Of a DNA stretch of 64,000 nt, positions 21,277 to 35,379 are shown one piece after another. The stretch's first letter is position 1; each line of letters begins with the position of its first letter. The stretch is taken from the NCBI RefSeq assembly GCF_031755915.1, contig NC_083386.1:2697001-2761000 (forward strand), in the 5' to 3' direction. Position numbers and translations under genes: made by a program. The notes under the pieces are model-generated. The model ran no database searches. It was given only the letters and a program-made list of their open reading frames with translations, and had not been told where the DNA came from. The DNA is from Ziziphus jujuba (taxonomy: Eukaryota > Streptophyta > Magnoliopsida > Rosales > Rhamnaceae).

Positions 21277-24200
21277 TTAAGAAACCGGATCATCCTTTGA
21301 TAAAGCAACATAGTTGACAGGTATTATGTTATTCACCCGGCCACTTTCTCTGCGTTCCTTCCCAGCTGATGGTCCATGACGACCCAGAGGACCAGCTGCA
21401 CGTCGACCCATTGGTGTTCCAACCATTGTGTTAGCATTAGTGCTCTGCCCCAGTGGCTTCTTCGTCGCAGATCTTGATCCGAAAATTGCCTCATGCTCTG
21501 TAGCAAGTTGTTCTTGCATCCGCTTTTGTTCCTGTAAAGGTATGTTATAGAAGGCATTACAAAAAATCAGTGCAGAATCTAAAAATATAAGAAACTGAAT
21601 CCATAGGAAATGCACAGTATTTACATAAGTTGTTCTTTATTAATTCAACAAAAATTAATAAAGGTAAGATAAAAATGGAGCACTGAGCATACCCTGGATT
21701 TACGCTTCACCTCTTCTCTTTCCTGCCGTTGAACAGTATATTCCTCCAAGCTATTTAAAAGAGGAACCTGGATATGAATTCAGTGTTAGACTTAAAGCTA
21801 TAGGACTTTGCTTAAAACCTCAACATTAAAACACAACAGAACAAAAGGTGTATTTACAAGTTGACAAGTCACCTTGTCATATAAGAAAGGGATTCCTTTC
21901 TCCAGTTCCCAGGCTTTTACTTTGGCAGTCAAAGCTTCAACCATAGCTGGTCAACAAAATGATAGAAGTTTACTAACCATACTACAAATTTATTAAACAG
22001 TGGTATAACAATGATTTTAGCGCATTCAAGGAAATAACATACAAAGGAATTAAAGTCTTTCTATAATATATGTTCCATAAAGTAAAAACTGGAGGTGAGT
22101 TTCTACAGAGGAACCATATAGATGGTTTTGATTAAGTTTTTTATTTCAAGATGGTAAAGAGTGCTGCAAAAATTCAATTCTACATGCAGTGAAGTACACG
22201 TGTAGTACAAAAGGCATACTTTCCTTTCAATTATGATGGAAAGAGCCTAATTATATAGCTGAATAGTTATAGGCTTACATGGTATTTTGCTGACCAAAAT
22301 CCGAGCTTTCTCTGCACGTTTGAGATTTTTGTGTGCTCCTCTTCCAGCACTGTATCGGTTTTCATCCTGGGAAAGAAGATGGCAACTTCAGCAGTAGTAA
22401 AATCCTCAAGTGTCATTTCATCTAAATGAGATCTAACATGCTAGAAGGAATCTCAATAACAGATATCCTCTTCAAACCAGTTCTATACAGAAGAAAAATT
22501 TTACTATCCTAGGAATTATCCTGATTTTCATTTTTTACCCTTTCATAGTCATCAAGCCACTTTTCCTCCTCTGATGCAAATTTCCATTTCTGTACTTTGT
22601 CCAAAATATCCTTTCGGCTAAGAGCTTGTTCATTGGCTTTTGCAATCTGGTCATCCATGCTTGAAAGCAGATCAGACAGATCAACATTACCTATAAAGAA
22701 ATGCACCTGAAAACAGTTAACTTAAAAGCTTTTCTATACAATATATTGCCAAAATCAACAAGATACATTGTAAATTGACTTGTAGATCTAATTTGAAAAA
22801 AAGCAATATGTTTGGATTTGCCAAATAAAAAAAACAAAGGTTACTAGGTTTGGCATCAAAAAATCATCATCTGTTATGGTGTTGTGAAAAACAAGACAAC
22901 CATACACCATATTTCTATTTCAAAACAACAAAAGGCATTAGGATCCACCATCTTTTCTCTATCCCATCCTTTTCTTCACCTCTCTCTCTCTCTCTCTCTC
23001 TAAAAAAATTTATTAGTATGTCATATACAGATTCCAACTTGGAGAACTATTTTCACATCCTATATGCAACGCACTTTCAAATTCTACAGATCAACAGTTT
23101 TAAATGAGTGTTTGTCTTGTGTTGTGTGCCTTTGTGTCTTCATTCAATATTCTAAGCAAAAGGCACATAATTTCTGATTCTCAAACAAAGTGCACTGTAT
23201 TTGAGATGAGAGTTCGGTGAACCAGAATCAATGAGACCGTTGAGAATCTGCCGTGCAGCATCACTATCTACATCCATATGAACCCCTTTGTATATTTCTT
23301 CCAGCTCGTTTTGTCTCTTAAATATCAACTCCTTCATCTTGCTTGCTTTAAGAATATTCAACCGCTCAACTTCAGCCTCAGTCTAAAAATTTATAAAATT
23401 GTGAAAGATGAAGAATATACACCAAAATCAGTACGATCTACACAAAAGCAAAACAAAAGAAACCAAATAAAATAAGCACACCTGCTCAAGAACTTCCATA
23501 GAAAGGCATCCTTTCCCTGACACTTCATCAACTAAGGAGGAAATTAGGGAAGTAGCATGTTCAAATCTTTTACGCTCATCAACTGGTGCATCCATAAGAT
23601 TCCACATATCTATCAAAACACTACCGAGACCTTGCAGCTGCAGTGCAATATATATTGTAAGAGGAAGACAAAATTTCATAAAATTTCTGATAATACATGA
23701 CTGAAACAATGAGGTAAACTGCAATATATATTGTTAATCAAGCTTAATGTAACAAACGTTTCCATCAAACTTATAGATCTTAGGATTAGCAAGAGCATTT
23801 AGGATGGACAATGAGGGCTATGGGAGTGTGATAGTGCTGTTTATTGGAACAGAATGACAACAATCATATCAGCACTTTGATAATGCTAAAACAGAGAAGA
23901 AAAACAGCACATTGATTTTTATGATGGTGGTATAAGTAACATATTTGCTATATAAAAGTAGCCAAATATTATGTAACTCCACAAAAACAAAAATGATGCA
24001 TTTATAATTGCAATTATTGAAGAAAAATAGTCAACCTTTCCCTTAAGTCCATAAAACAGCACCCACCATCCAAGAAGCAGACATGAATGAATGTGCAACC
24101 ACATACTCTCTCACAAAAGATGCGAGGAGAGGTTTTAAAATAAATCACCTTTTGCAATCTTTGTTGCTTCTCTTGCTTGAGTGAGCTAATAACACCCGTT

Positions 24201-25443
24201 AATCTAGCAAGAGTTTCATTGCTGATGCTCCTCAATTGACCATTGGAGGGTTCACTTAAGCTCGGGTGAACTTCATGAACTGTCTTAAGGAAATCAACTG
24301 ACATCACAACTGACAGCTCGTGGATGGTGCTAAGATGGCTGTTAACTTTCTGCAAGCGGAAAGCCTGCAAACCAGATACGAAAAATGATAAACATAAATG
24401 GAGCAAACATAAATGAAAACCATCTATATAAGAAAACAAGCCAATTAATCTTGCACTACAATCAAACTAGAATCACAATCCTTAAAGCTAAAACCTTTTC
24501 ATTCTGAAGTTCTTTAAGGTGTGACTTTAGCTCCCCCAACCTCTTGACAGTCAAATCATTCTCATCAACTTGTGGACCAGCAAAGTTCTTAGATAGACCA
24601 TTTCCTGCTATCTCTCCACAGATTTGTATAATTTGCGATTGAATTTCTGAAAACTCCTTGACCCTTTCTTTCTTCCTCATCCTCAAGTCCTCCAAAAAAG
24701 GTTTAATGGCAGATATTTGGTCCTTGAGAGTGCTCCTTCCCTTCTCAAAGTTCTCAAACAACATAAACAAAGAACAATTCTCAATACACAAGCAAGACTA
24801 ACCAATCAAAGAACAGCAATTGAAATAAGCCACGTCAAAAAAAAAAAAAAAAAATAACCCATGTGTGCAAAAAACACATAAAGAAAAAGATAAACAATGA
24901 GCAATGCTAAAAGGACCAAACCTTCGAACACGAGGAATGCTCTCCGAGGGCAGAAACAATGGCAGAAATTTCAGCTTCGGCGTCGGCCAGTGACTTAAGC
25001 AAGTGAGTGCTGTACTCTCGGGTCTTTTCGACTCTCTTCCGGTAAATATCAAGGCATTCTTGCTCAAGCTGTAGAAGCATCTTGTCCCTCTCACTCTCAG
25101 TTTCCCCAATTTCATTCCATATTATCTAATACCATTAAAACAAAAGTAAAAATAAGCCCATAAATCTCCACCAATTATGCCCAACGTACACATAAACAAA
25201 ACAAATAAATCATTTTTTCATAAATTTCCATTTAAAAAAAAATGGTCATTAAATCGAATTACAAATATAGTAGACCGAAGACAAACATAGCCAGTATAAA
25301 CAAAATCAGGAAAATGAATTTTATAGAATTCAACAGCATAAACTAAACAGAGAATCGAAATGACTAGTAAGAACCTGCAATTCGTGGAGGAGGGAAGCGC
25401 AAGTGGTACGAGAAGGGGAGAGAGAAGGGGGCACAGTCGTCAT
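21277..25443 (-). CDS. MAP65: 65-kDa microtubule-associated protein (MAP65/ASE1/PRC1 family)
   Basis: Eleven exons join in frame to 568 aa: 25443-25375, 25125-24922, 24752-24495, 24364-24149, 23637-23482, 23382-23223, 22690-22539, 22366-22279, 21946-21873, 21767-21693, 21531-21277. MAP65 proteins cross-link antiparallel microtubules in the spindle midzone, phragmoplast and cortical arrays. Family marks are [16 protein letters not shown] near the N-terminus, [15 protein letters not shown] in the conserved microtubule-binding part, and [19 protein letters not shown] followed by a basic, glycine/serine-rich tail. The N-terminal half is rich in Glu/Lys heptads, consistent with the dimerising rod. 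The acceptor of exon 3 could be 9 nt further in (24743), which changes only NFE. The length fits the shorter plant members; I cannot fix the subtype. Confidence 0.93.
22978..23002. repeat. (CT)n microsatellite in MAP65 intron
   Basis: A CT dinucleotide run in the intron between exons 6 and 7. Confidence 0.8.
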
Positions 25444-26627
25444 TTTGCAAATCAGCACAAAAATAACTATCTATCAGAGACCAACAAGATCAAAGCGGTT
25501 TTTGGGGTTACGGAGTAGAGGAAGTAGAAAATTGCAGAGAAACAAAAATGGCGAAAGCAGAAGAAACCCTAAAAAAGAAAATTGAGGAATACGGGGAGGT
25601 CGTACTGAAGACAAGCGTGTTTCTTGAAAAAGATTTGAAACATAGTTTGAATTTTTATGATCCCTAGATATTACGTTACGATTTATATATATATACATAT
25701 ATGGAAAGAGAGAGAGAGAGAGTGAGAAATCTCTGCTCTTTTCGAATGCAGAAAAGTAACGGCGTTTTGGGGTTGTTCTTGGCGCCAAAACCCAAAGTTC
25801 TTTTTTAAGCAAAAAAAAAAAAAACCAAAGTTCTTTTTTTTTTTTTTTTTCTTTTGTCTTCTTCTTTTATTTATTTATTTATTTATTTATTTTTTGTCTT
25901 TTTAGATAGTTTTTGGCTGCTTTGCTTATATATGAAATTATTCCCTTAACCTATTTTTAGATTCAAATTTTCTTCTTTTTTATTTTTTTATTTTTTATTT
26001 TTTATTTTTTGGGTTTTTCAAATTCAAAAATACATGGAGTCTTAATATGGAATATCAGTTAATGGTGATTTTAAATTCACAGCCAAAATCCTTTTTCTTT
26101 TTTTTTCCTATATAACAAAAAATAACAATAATAAAAATAATTTATGCATTCAATTAAAGTTTTTTTTTTCTTTTTTGGTTTAATTCCTATACATATATAT
26201 TTATTTATGTCAACGCCTATATTACTTAATGGTAACAAATATTTACTAAGAAAAATTCTAAAAGGAATTCAATTATATCAAATACTTTTTTTAAAGGAAT
26301 TTTATCGAGTACTTCAAAATAGTAAAAAAAAAAAAAATTTCTTGAAAATTAAATAAAAAAAGATTTATTAAAAACATGATATTTCATTAATTAAATTGAC
26401 AATCATTATTAGTGTTTTTGACAAACATACCGAATATTTATTTTTCTCATCCAACTTGGATTGAAAATTTTAGCCTTTTTTTTCCGCATTCGTAAATTAT
26501 AGCCTTATAGGCACCAATTTATTAATAAAAAAATAAATTTCATTGACAACAAAAGTGAAATTAAAAAAAAAAAAAGAGTATTATTTATCAAGCAACAAAG
26601 TTAATCAACATTTATTTATATTTATGT

Positions 26628-26662
<35 letters not shown>

Positions 26663-27172
26663 TTTTAAAAAGAAGAAATACATGCAATCTTAGTATTTTT
26701 CCATGAAATCACTCTTTTCCGTCGAAATAAATAATATTAATTAATCCTACTTAATTTCAGACAATAAGCATGAAGACAATCACCTCGCAATAAACAACTA
26801 GAAAAAGGAAAACATGTGCTATGTAACTCTCCCACGGTCCCACCACATATTATGGAACTCCGTGTATGTTCTTGAAAGCTTCTCAAACTCCTAAGAATAT
26901 AGGCTCCATCAAGATTTGTTTTGCTTGGCCTGTTTGTCTATGGAAAACTTGCATAATTGTCGTTGCATATCAAAACGCTTAACGTATTCAATTGAGTGAG
27001 AACATTTTGAGCTAAAACCTAATATGATTCAAAGTGTAAGCTTTGAGCCTTGGAAGGGCTGAGCTTGTTGAAAATACGAAGCAAGACTGCCTTGAGATAT
27101 GAATATTACATGTAAACAAATCCACCAGCAGTTGTGGAGAAAGAAAAAAAGTCAAAAGTCATTTCTCAAGTT
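25444..27172. other. Spacer between MAP65 start and CLPP3 end; MAP65 promoter
   Basis: The first 400 bases are the MAP65 upstream region, with a GA run near 25705, TA-rich boxes near 25685, an AACGG core and an E2F palindrome. The remainder is low-complexity T/A-rich DNA with TTTA repeats near 25868 and a (TA)n run near 26634-26658. No gene seen. Confidence 0.6.
25758..25790 (-). promoter_or_regulatory. Candidate E2F and MSA-core sites upstream of MAP65
   Basis: TTGGCGCCAAAA at 25779-25790 reads TTTTGGCGCCAA on the gene strand and contains the E2F consensus on both strands. AACGG at 25758-25762 is the core of the mitosis-specific activator. Both lie 315-350 bases before the ATG. Plant MAP65 genes include cell-cycle-regulated members. 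Confidence 0.4.
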
Positions 27173-30100
27173 TCATACAGCAGTAGGTGTTTCCTTTCCC
27201 TGCTCAGTGCCACTCTCTCCATCGCTTCCTCGACGACTACCATTATATCCATTCTGTAAAAATCTATGCTCAGATGGCAAATTCTTCTTAGCTTTTCTGC
27301 CCCCTTCAACTTTCCATAGTTCCCAAACCCGAGTTTTCGGGGGAGGAGCAGAATCTGCAATTGGCGCAACTAATCCTGGCTTCCCATCATCAACAACCTC
27401 ATCAACTAACCCGTATTCCTTGGCTTCCCAAGGATTCATGAAATTATCACGATCAGTGTCCACTTCAACCTGGAAATGACATCATAAGATGAAATTTTGC
27501 AACACATAGATGGTATATTTAGTACTGGGGGAATATGATTTAAATACCAACCTGCTCCAGAGGCTTCCCTGTAATTCTTGACAGAATTTTGTTCAGCTTA
27601 ATCTTGTGGTAAACCATTTCTCTAATACGTATACTCATTTCTGTTGCCTAAGAGCACATAAAGTTGTCAGTGTCAGAGATAAGAGAGTTTTTTTCTTTAG
27701 AAACAGAAACAAGCACATCAACATCAAAACAATCGCAATTTGAGCTCATTTATTCATGTCAAACAACATATACCTAGCTGAATGTGTTTGTTCATACAAT
27801 TCAAACAGATAACTATAGCTGGGTGTATTCATTCCTGCTAATGTATGCTCATTTGCTAGAAGGAACAATGCTTCCAAAGATATGAATTCGGGGTTTTGAG
27901 AATATGCTGGAGTAACATTTGAATATAGGCCGAAAAGAAATGAAATAAATAGACATCCAATCAGGAATAAAAAGAAAGATGGGAAATCATCAAGCAGAAC
28001 TCTAAATAGTAATTCAAGAGGAATCTAGAAGAGGAAGAAAATAGTCAATCAGAAAAAGTAGAATTGTAGAAAAGAAGCTCACCAGCTCCTATTTTTAACC
28101 AACATAACTCAAAAGCAAAATGACAGCAGCGGAGTGGGATAGAGGTCATAGACTCCAATAAATGGATAAAATATTGGTATGGGTTTGGGGGTGGGTGAAC
28201 AGGTAGGTATGATGAGAGAAAAACATGTGTGTAGATAGAGGAGGGAAGCGAGAGTGATAATATATGAGCCGTTGTACAAATCATTCCAGTTGACTATTTC
28301 CATCCACAAACTTAAAAAGTCTTTCGAAAGAACTAATCATGGAAAGGGTAACAAATTTAATCAAATGGAATTTTTTGGGAACAGCCCAGTAAGTGTTAAT
28401 CACCTCCAATGAACTAAGTTTCCTCTCAGTTAAGCAGACAATTCTTTGTTTTTAGGTTGTGGCTTTATTTTTATACTTGCAAGTGGCACAGTTCAATTGA
28501 AGGGTTCCAGTAATTTTCAAAGCTCACTCCATCACATACTCTTTAAGACATCAACCTCCAGACTAAAAAGGTTTTTATCTTTCCTCTTAGGTCAATATTC
28601 TCATCAATGAGCATCCTAAACAAAATTGGTTAAAAACAAATACTTACTTTCCCTCCAGCAGTTCCAAGTGGTTGATGGATCATCACTTTTGCATTGGGCA
28701 TGCAAAACCTCTTTCCTTTCGAACCAGAAGCAAGGAGAAATGCACCCATTGATGCAGCAAGTCCCAGGCAAACAGTTGAAACATCTGCCTTGCACAACTT
28801 CATTGCATCATATATTCCCATTCCTACATGCAGTGGTCATGAAATCAGAATAATACAAGAAATATACCTTTTCAAAGGAAAAACATAAAATAAAATAATA
28901 ATAATATATATATATATATATATAGAGGACAACAAAAGCTTAAAAATCACCAAACCTCATATAAAGCTTTAAATCACAACTACTAGCACTAGTTAGGTAT
29001 ATCCTTTTACGCCAATTAAGTAACTTCATAGCAGTTCTAGGGGCAAAAAACACTTGGAACAATTGTAGAAACCTCAAGAATTCACTTCCATAACACTTGG
29101 AACAATTGTAGAAACCTCCAGAATTCGCTTCCATAAATCAATTATAAATTCTGCCTGCTAACCCATCCTCCTTATGGCTCAGACTACTTAAGCTATTTTG
29201 TTGGTTCAAAGACTGTTTTACCCATTATCGCTTGAAAAATTAAAGAACACTAGGTGAAAAAGAGACAAGATCAATTATTCCTCAGTTAGATGTATGATAG
29301 CTAAATTCATTCAAATGCTACAATATTAAAAATTCAATTGAAACCTAAATGCAAAAATGGACCACCATTTTCCATCGAAAGAGATTAAAAATGTCACAAT
29401 TTCACTGCCAAAAGAAATGTGGCATTACTTATTGCAAAAAACTTTCAAGCTATCCTTAAGTCAAAGCCAGTTATGCTTGTTGTTCACTACCTTGGCTATG
29501 TTAGCAAGCTTTTCCTTCAAATTTTTTGGATATATTTAACCTGAACATACATAGCTTCTTTACCATTTTGTTACCAAATACTAGGTTATCTAATATGCTA
29601 TGTTTTCTGTTTTATCATTTGATTAGCATGACTTTAGAATATAAAAATGTAGAATATGATCATTTTGCTAGTCATTATCTTTTAGAGGAGTCACCATCAA
29701 GCATATCAATTGCATTGTTAACATACCAGCAGTAACAGAGCCACCGGGAGAATTTATAAACAATTTGATGTCTTTTGTAGAGTCTTCTGCATCCAGAAAT
29801 AAAAGCTGGCTTATTATCAAATCTGCTGTCATGTCATCCACCTGTTCAACATCAGTCACACAAAGAAAAGGGAAAAAAAAAAAAAAATTTAAATTAATTC
29901 ATCCAAAACTTTCACTGCTTTTCCTTTTCTTCTCAAGGGTCATTCCAAGAAAAAAAACAAAAAATGAACTTTATAGATAATTCCCAAATTTAAAGCTAAA
30001 CTTTAATCAAAGTTATAATCACACAGCATTAGTTTTAAGCTCTATAATTCGTAGATAGACAAACCCATCTCTAAAAGTTTTATCTTTTCAAGCTCTATGA

Positions 30101-30531
30101 TTAAAACAAATACGAACAACTAATCCAATGAAAAAAAATAAAAAAAAATCACACACACACTATTAACGAGAGGGAAAGGGAAGTAAAACCTGAGAGCCCA
30201 GAAAGATAATTCTCTGTCGGAGAAGCATATTGGTGGTATCAAGCTCTTCGAATCTGGGCAACCATGGAGCTGAGGTTACAGAATATAAATCTTGGGAAAC
30301 ATCCCAGTTATTCGATAAGGTCCTTCTCGGTGACGACGGCGTCGTTTTCAACGCCTTAATCAAAGACGCGGCTTTTCTTCTTCTAAGAGGTCTGGTATGA
30401 CTGAAGCTGCTACTAGTGGAACCAGTAATACTCTTCTCAACGGTCGAAATTGGGAATTGGGTTTGTAAAACGCCATGGTTGAAGCACATAAACCTTGAAG
30501 GTGCGGCCGCATATGTCAAGCCCATCTCCAT
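27173..30531 (-). CDS. CLPP3: ATP-dependent Clp protease proteolytic subunit 3, plastid
   Basis: Five exons, 30531-30190, 29841-29727, 28823-28648, 27647-27552 and 27469-27173, give 341 aa in frame. The first ~75 residues are Ser/Arg/Lys-rich with few acids, a likely chloroplast transit peptide. The mature part holds [20 protein letters not shown] and [20 protein letters not shown], and the ClpP triad: Ser177 (GLAASMGAF), His202 (VMIHQP) and Asp251 (TDRDNF). The extended C-terminus, with [15 protein letters not shown], is typical of plant CLPP3 rather than CLPP4-6. The protein forms part of the stromal ClpP/R ring that degrades proteins unfolded by ClpC. A 43-bp direct duplication (29051-29136) lies in intron 2. 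Confidence 0.95.
29051..29136. repeat. 43-bp direct duplication in CLPP3 intron 2
   Basis: Two adjacent copies start CACTTGGAACAATTGTAGAA at 29051 and 29094 and differ at two bases. Far from splice sites, so probably neutral. Confidence 0.75.
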
Positions 30532-33500
30532 CTTTTAACACACTGTTTGGAGCTAAAGAATGACGGGTACTGCGTTTTCTCAGCCCCACTTTTCCCTTTC
30601 TTTTTCCTGAGAAAATCCGTAAAGAAAATAGCTAAGAAAATAGGTGAGATGCGATATGGTGTCGTTTTTGCCTCTTCTTATTTTATATGATTTTTTAGGA
30701 TAGCTTCTATACATTAAACATGTAAATAAATATTTTATTAGAAGAAAAACAGTGTCGTTTTCTTTTGGTACAGAGGAAAGGCCATACATGCGTAACATGC
30801 CCGAGCGTCAGAGTAATGTCGTTTGCATGGGAGATATTGCAGGATAAATAAGGGAGAAAAAAAAAAATTTACCAATGATTTTGATTCATATAGATCTTGG
30901 ATATATTATATAAATTAATTTTGAAAAATGGTTTAATATTTTCAAAACCAAGCTACCAGGTCAAAATTTTCCCCAAAAAAAAAAATAATTAAATAAATTT
31001 TTATTTATTTATTTTAAGCTTTAAAGTTTAAAATTAAAAAATATTTTACAGGTTTTCTAAAACAAGTATAGATAATTAGACTCTTTATTTAACTTTTTGA
31101 AAAGTTTAATGTTGTCAGAACCAAATTATAAGGTCCAAAATCCCCAAAATTAACCTTTATAATTCTCTGAAACAGTTTTTCATTAAATTATTTTTATCTA
31201 ATAATTTGAGATTTTTTTTTTATAAATAATATCTTTTTAATAATTTGAGATTTAGGTTTTCTTCAACAATATTATTTGCTAGACTCTTTAAATTAACTTT
31301 GATTATGGTTTTATGTTGTCAAAACCAAATTACAATTTATAAGGTTCAAATTTTCCAAAATCTTTATAATTTCTCAAAATCATTAATATAAACTATTTTT
31401 GAGATTTGGAGCTTTAAAGTTTAAATTGAAGTATTTCAAAGCTTTTTTTTTTGTTTTTAATAAGTAAAGGTGATTAGTTTTTGAAAGTTCGTTGGTTATT
31501 ATTATCAAGTTATTATAGTTAAAATAATATCATTAATTAATATAAATATATATATAGAAATCTTATAGAAAACAGTTTGAGCACAAGGGTGTAATAATAA
31601 TAATAATTATTATTATTATTATTATTATTGTTGTTGTTATTGTTATTATTTCACTGGATGTGTGTGTAATTTATTCGTTAAGAAAAGAGATTTCAGGCAA
31701 TCAAGTTGAAAGGGGAATGGAAAAGTTAATTTCATATCTAAAAATTATAAACTTATCAAATATTTTTTTCCAGAAAAATTATTCCATGATCTATTTTAAG
31801 TTTTAAAAACAACCCCAAACGCACTCTCAGCCTGAAAGCTCATATTACCCTTGGAGCTTCAAATCTTTAAGGATTTTAAATAGTGGAGGGCCTTGCAGGT
31901 CCACGAATTCCTTAAGTTTAATTTCAGCATCACTATTACAACTTTATAAATACAGTATTTTTCTATATGTTGATTTACTAGATTTGAAATGTGTCCTACT
32001 ATATTTGATAATATGTCATGTTATACCGTATTTATATCGTATCGTGTTGTATTCGTATGAAATTTAATTAATTTAAATATGATTTATTAAGTTTTCGTGT
32101 AAAAATAGATAAATTTGACTTTGTTATTTAAGTTATGTTGTAATTCATCAACCAACCAATTGATCCATTGAAAACATATGAAAATTTGAAAATTCAAAAT
32201 TTACTTAACTTTCAAACAATAAAAGAATGTTTTCGAAAAGGAATTTTGCAAAAAAACTTATTTGTTTTTAGATTTTTAAAAAATTAAACTAAAAAAGAAC
32301 AAATCAATATATGTTTAACAATAAATTAAATAATTTTAATATTATAAAAACTTATAAAATTATAAAAATATTCCTCTTTCATGAGTTTATCGTGTATTAT
32401 CGTATTTTATCCATTAATTTATTGGATAATACGGATATGAATCCGATACATTATCATAAACCTAAATTTGCAAATTATTATTTGAATTCGTATCATATTA
32501 TCATATTGTATTATATTTTATCAAGCCTATATTTTACTTTATTACAATTCAGATTTATACATTATAAAGCAAAAACTTCATAAACACGTAATATGGCCAT
32601 TAATTTACAAAGATTTTTTTCCTTTCCATAATATACAAAATACATATATATAATATTTTTATAAGAATTTTACTATTAGTCAGTATTAATAATAATTATC
32701 AATTTACATGATAAATTTTAATTTGAACAATTAATTTTATTATTTTTATACTAAAATATTAAAAATAAATAATTTAATATGACCATTTATGCTATTTAAC
32801 ATATAAATGCTACTGGTGATAATCTACAAACGTTAATAAATAATATTTTTCTCTCCCTAATTCCCCATTGATTATAAAAGTCTTCTAATGGATTACTCAA
32901 TTTTGATTGAAGTTGAACTTTGAGTTAATTCATTTACTTCCATGAGATAGTCAATAGGTCATTTGATAATGTGAAATGCATATAGATTCTTTCCTTTGCA
33001 TGAGTTTTTTGGAGTTCCGCCATGTGGTTGTCTATTTTTCCAATATAGAACCATGTGAATATGTTGTCTGGTAGCCTTTCATTATAGATCTTGTCAATTT
33101 TTAAGTTATTTCTAAAAATTATTCTTTACTTTCATAATTATGTTTAAGAATGTTTCACAATAACAATATTTATATTGCCATGCCAATTTTTTTTTTTTTT
33201 TCCCAAGTGTTATATTCAAAAGCGACCCTACCCATTTAAATTTCTTCATAAATTTTGCAACTTTGTATAATTTTTTTAATGGAAATTCAAATTGATTGGT
33301 GGACAAATTGAACAATTTGCTAATTGAAGCATCCTTATCCCTCCTATAAAAATCTGTGTCTAAGAAGAAGACTGTCATTTTCCAAACACATACAACAAAG
33401 TATTATATATTAACATCACGAGAATACTTTTTTGTTTTGTTTTGTTTTTTTTTTTTTTGAATACTATTCAAACATTTTCAAGATAATCACAAGTACATCT

Positions 33501-34080
33501 TGAGGCTGAGATTCCTTCCCTTGTAACTAAAACATCACAATGACAATGTCTTTTTCCTAGAAAAAAAACAAAAAATCAGCATTTTTTTTTGGGGATAAAA
33601 AACAAATTTTTAGTCAAAATTTTGTCCCCAAAAAAAAAAAAAAAAAACTACAATCCTTTCAATATAAGATGACATGGCTGAAATTGTGGTTGCAAATTTG
33701 CAATCACGTGACGACATATACACATGTCTTCCATGAAAATTTGATGAAAAGAAGAAAAAATGTCTTACCTTTTTTTTTTTTGGCTAACCCATAATAAAAA
33801 TGGAAAATATTAATATTAGATGAAAAATAAATAGAAAATAAAAAAATGTGGGCATTAAAAAAAAAAAAAAATTTGTAACTGCAATCGCACGTGGCAGGAG
33901 CTAATGCATGTGGCACAAGTATTTATTTTCGCAGTAACCAAACAAAATAATTCATACGGACAAAGACGGAACTAAAAGTCAGACGTCTTTGCACAGAGGA
34001 CTGAGAGACACAGAGTCCAAGAAAAAAGCTCAGAGAAAGAGGGAGAAAATTTCGGGATTCTGAATTTTCCCGATGAGAAA
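30532..34080. other. Intergenic spacer between CLPP3 and P450 (divergent promoters)
   Basis: Strongly AT-rich, with runs such as (ATT)n near 31594-31640 and many A or T homopolymers. CLPP3 reads leftward and the P450 rightward, so both promoters lie here. A T/C-rich leader precedes CLPP3 near 30585. No coding region or known repeat recognised. Confidence 0.5.
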
Positions 34081-35341
34081 ATGAAACCATCCTTTGGAGC
34101 TTCGGATAGTTCTCTGACCGCTCTGTTCTGGTCAGGAGGATCAGGTGGCTGTGTTGGTGATCCTCAGGAATGCTCTCGGATTGTCCTCAGAGACTTAGCC
34201 ACAAGGGAATTCAATGCTTTCCTGTGGCTTTTCCTCATCACAATCACAGCTTTGTTGATGAGGAAGGTCGTTAAGCTTCTCAGATTATGGTTCAAAGGAC
34301 ATCGAATCCCTGGACCTCCTTGTCCTTCTTTCTTCGGTCACTCCAAGCTCATCTCCAGGGAAAATCTCACCGGTGAGTTTGAAAAAAAAAAAAAAAAAAT
34401 TTTTTGTTTTTGTTTTTGACTTTGATTCTTGTTTGGTTGCCTAGAAAGTGATATAATAAAAATGTAAAAAAAAATTTGGGGGTCAAAGAATTTGTATGAG
34501 AATTAATTACTTTGTATTATTTGTACAATTAGATTATTTATCGGATGTACATGAGAAATACGGGTCAGCGGTGAAGCTGTGGTTGGGTCCAACTCAGCTT
34601 TTGGTGTCCATAAAGGACCCAAAACTTATCAGAGAAATGCTTTTAAAGGCTGCCGATAAATTGCCTGGTACTGGGAGGGCATTTCATCTAGCCTTTGGAA
34701 GTTCTAGCCTCTTTGCTTCCTCTTTTCAAAAGGTATTTTCCATTTTTATTTTATTTTATTTTATGTATATATATTTTCTTCATGTTATTTATCTTGTTCT
34801 TTTTTTTTTTTTTGGGGGGGGTCATATTTTGAATATTATAATGTATTATACTATATCTTTTGGTAAGAAGGAGACAAAATAGAGAGGATGGATAGAGCAG
34901 GATTGATAGAAAGTAAGAAGGGAAGGAAATTTTGTTAATGACCCCTTTTGGTGTTTAGTATAAACAAGGAAATAAGATGGTATTCTTTCTCTGACTTGGA
35001 TATCCAAAAGGAAAAATGAAAGGATAAGAATTTACTGAATTAACTTTTCAACCCTTATTTGCCAAAATAAAAAAAAAAAAAAAAAAAAAACCCTTTCCAC
35101 GCTTGATTAAGTTTTACAAATTATCATCTTATTATTTTATATTAGGTATACGAGGATAAAAATAGTAACTCTAACCTATTCCGTATCTCTCTATTATCCT
35201 ACTATTAAACATAAATTTACTCTCGATTGCCATTGTCTTATTTTTTTCCCCCGTCTGTCTGTCACTTCTACCAAGTATATTCTAAATATCAACTTTTGTA
35301 TTTACTTGGATTTGATGACATTTTTTATTTTATTCCCAATA

Positions 35342-35379
<38 letters not shown>

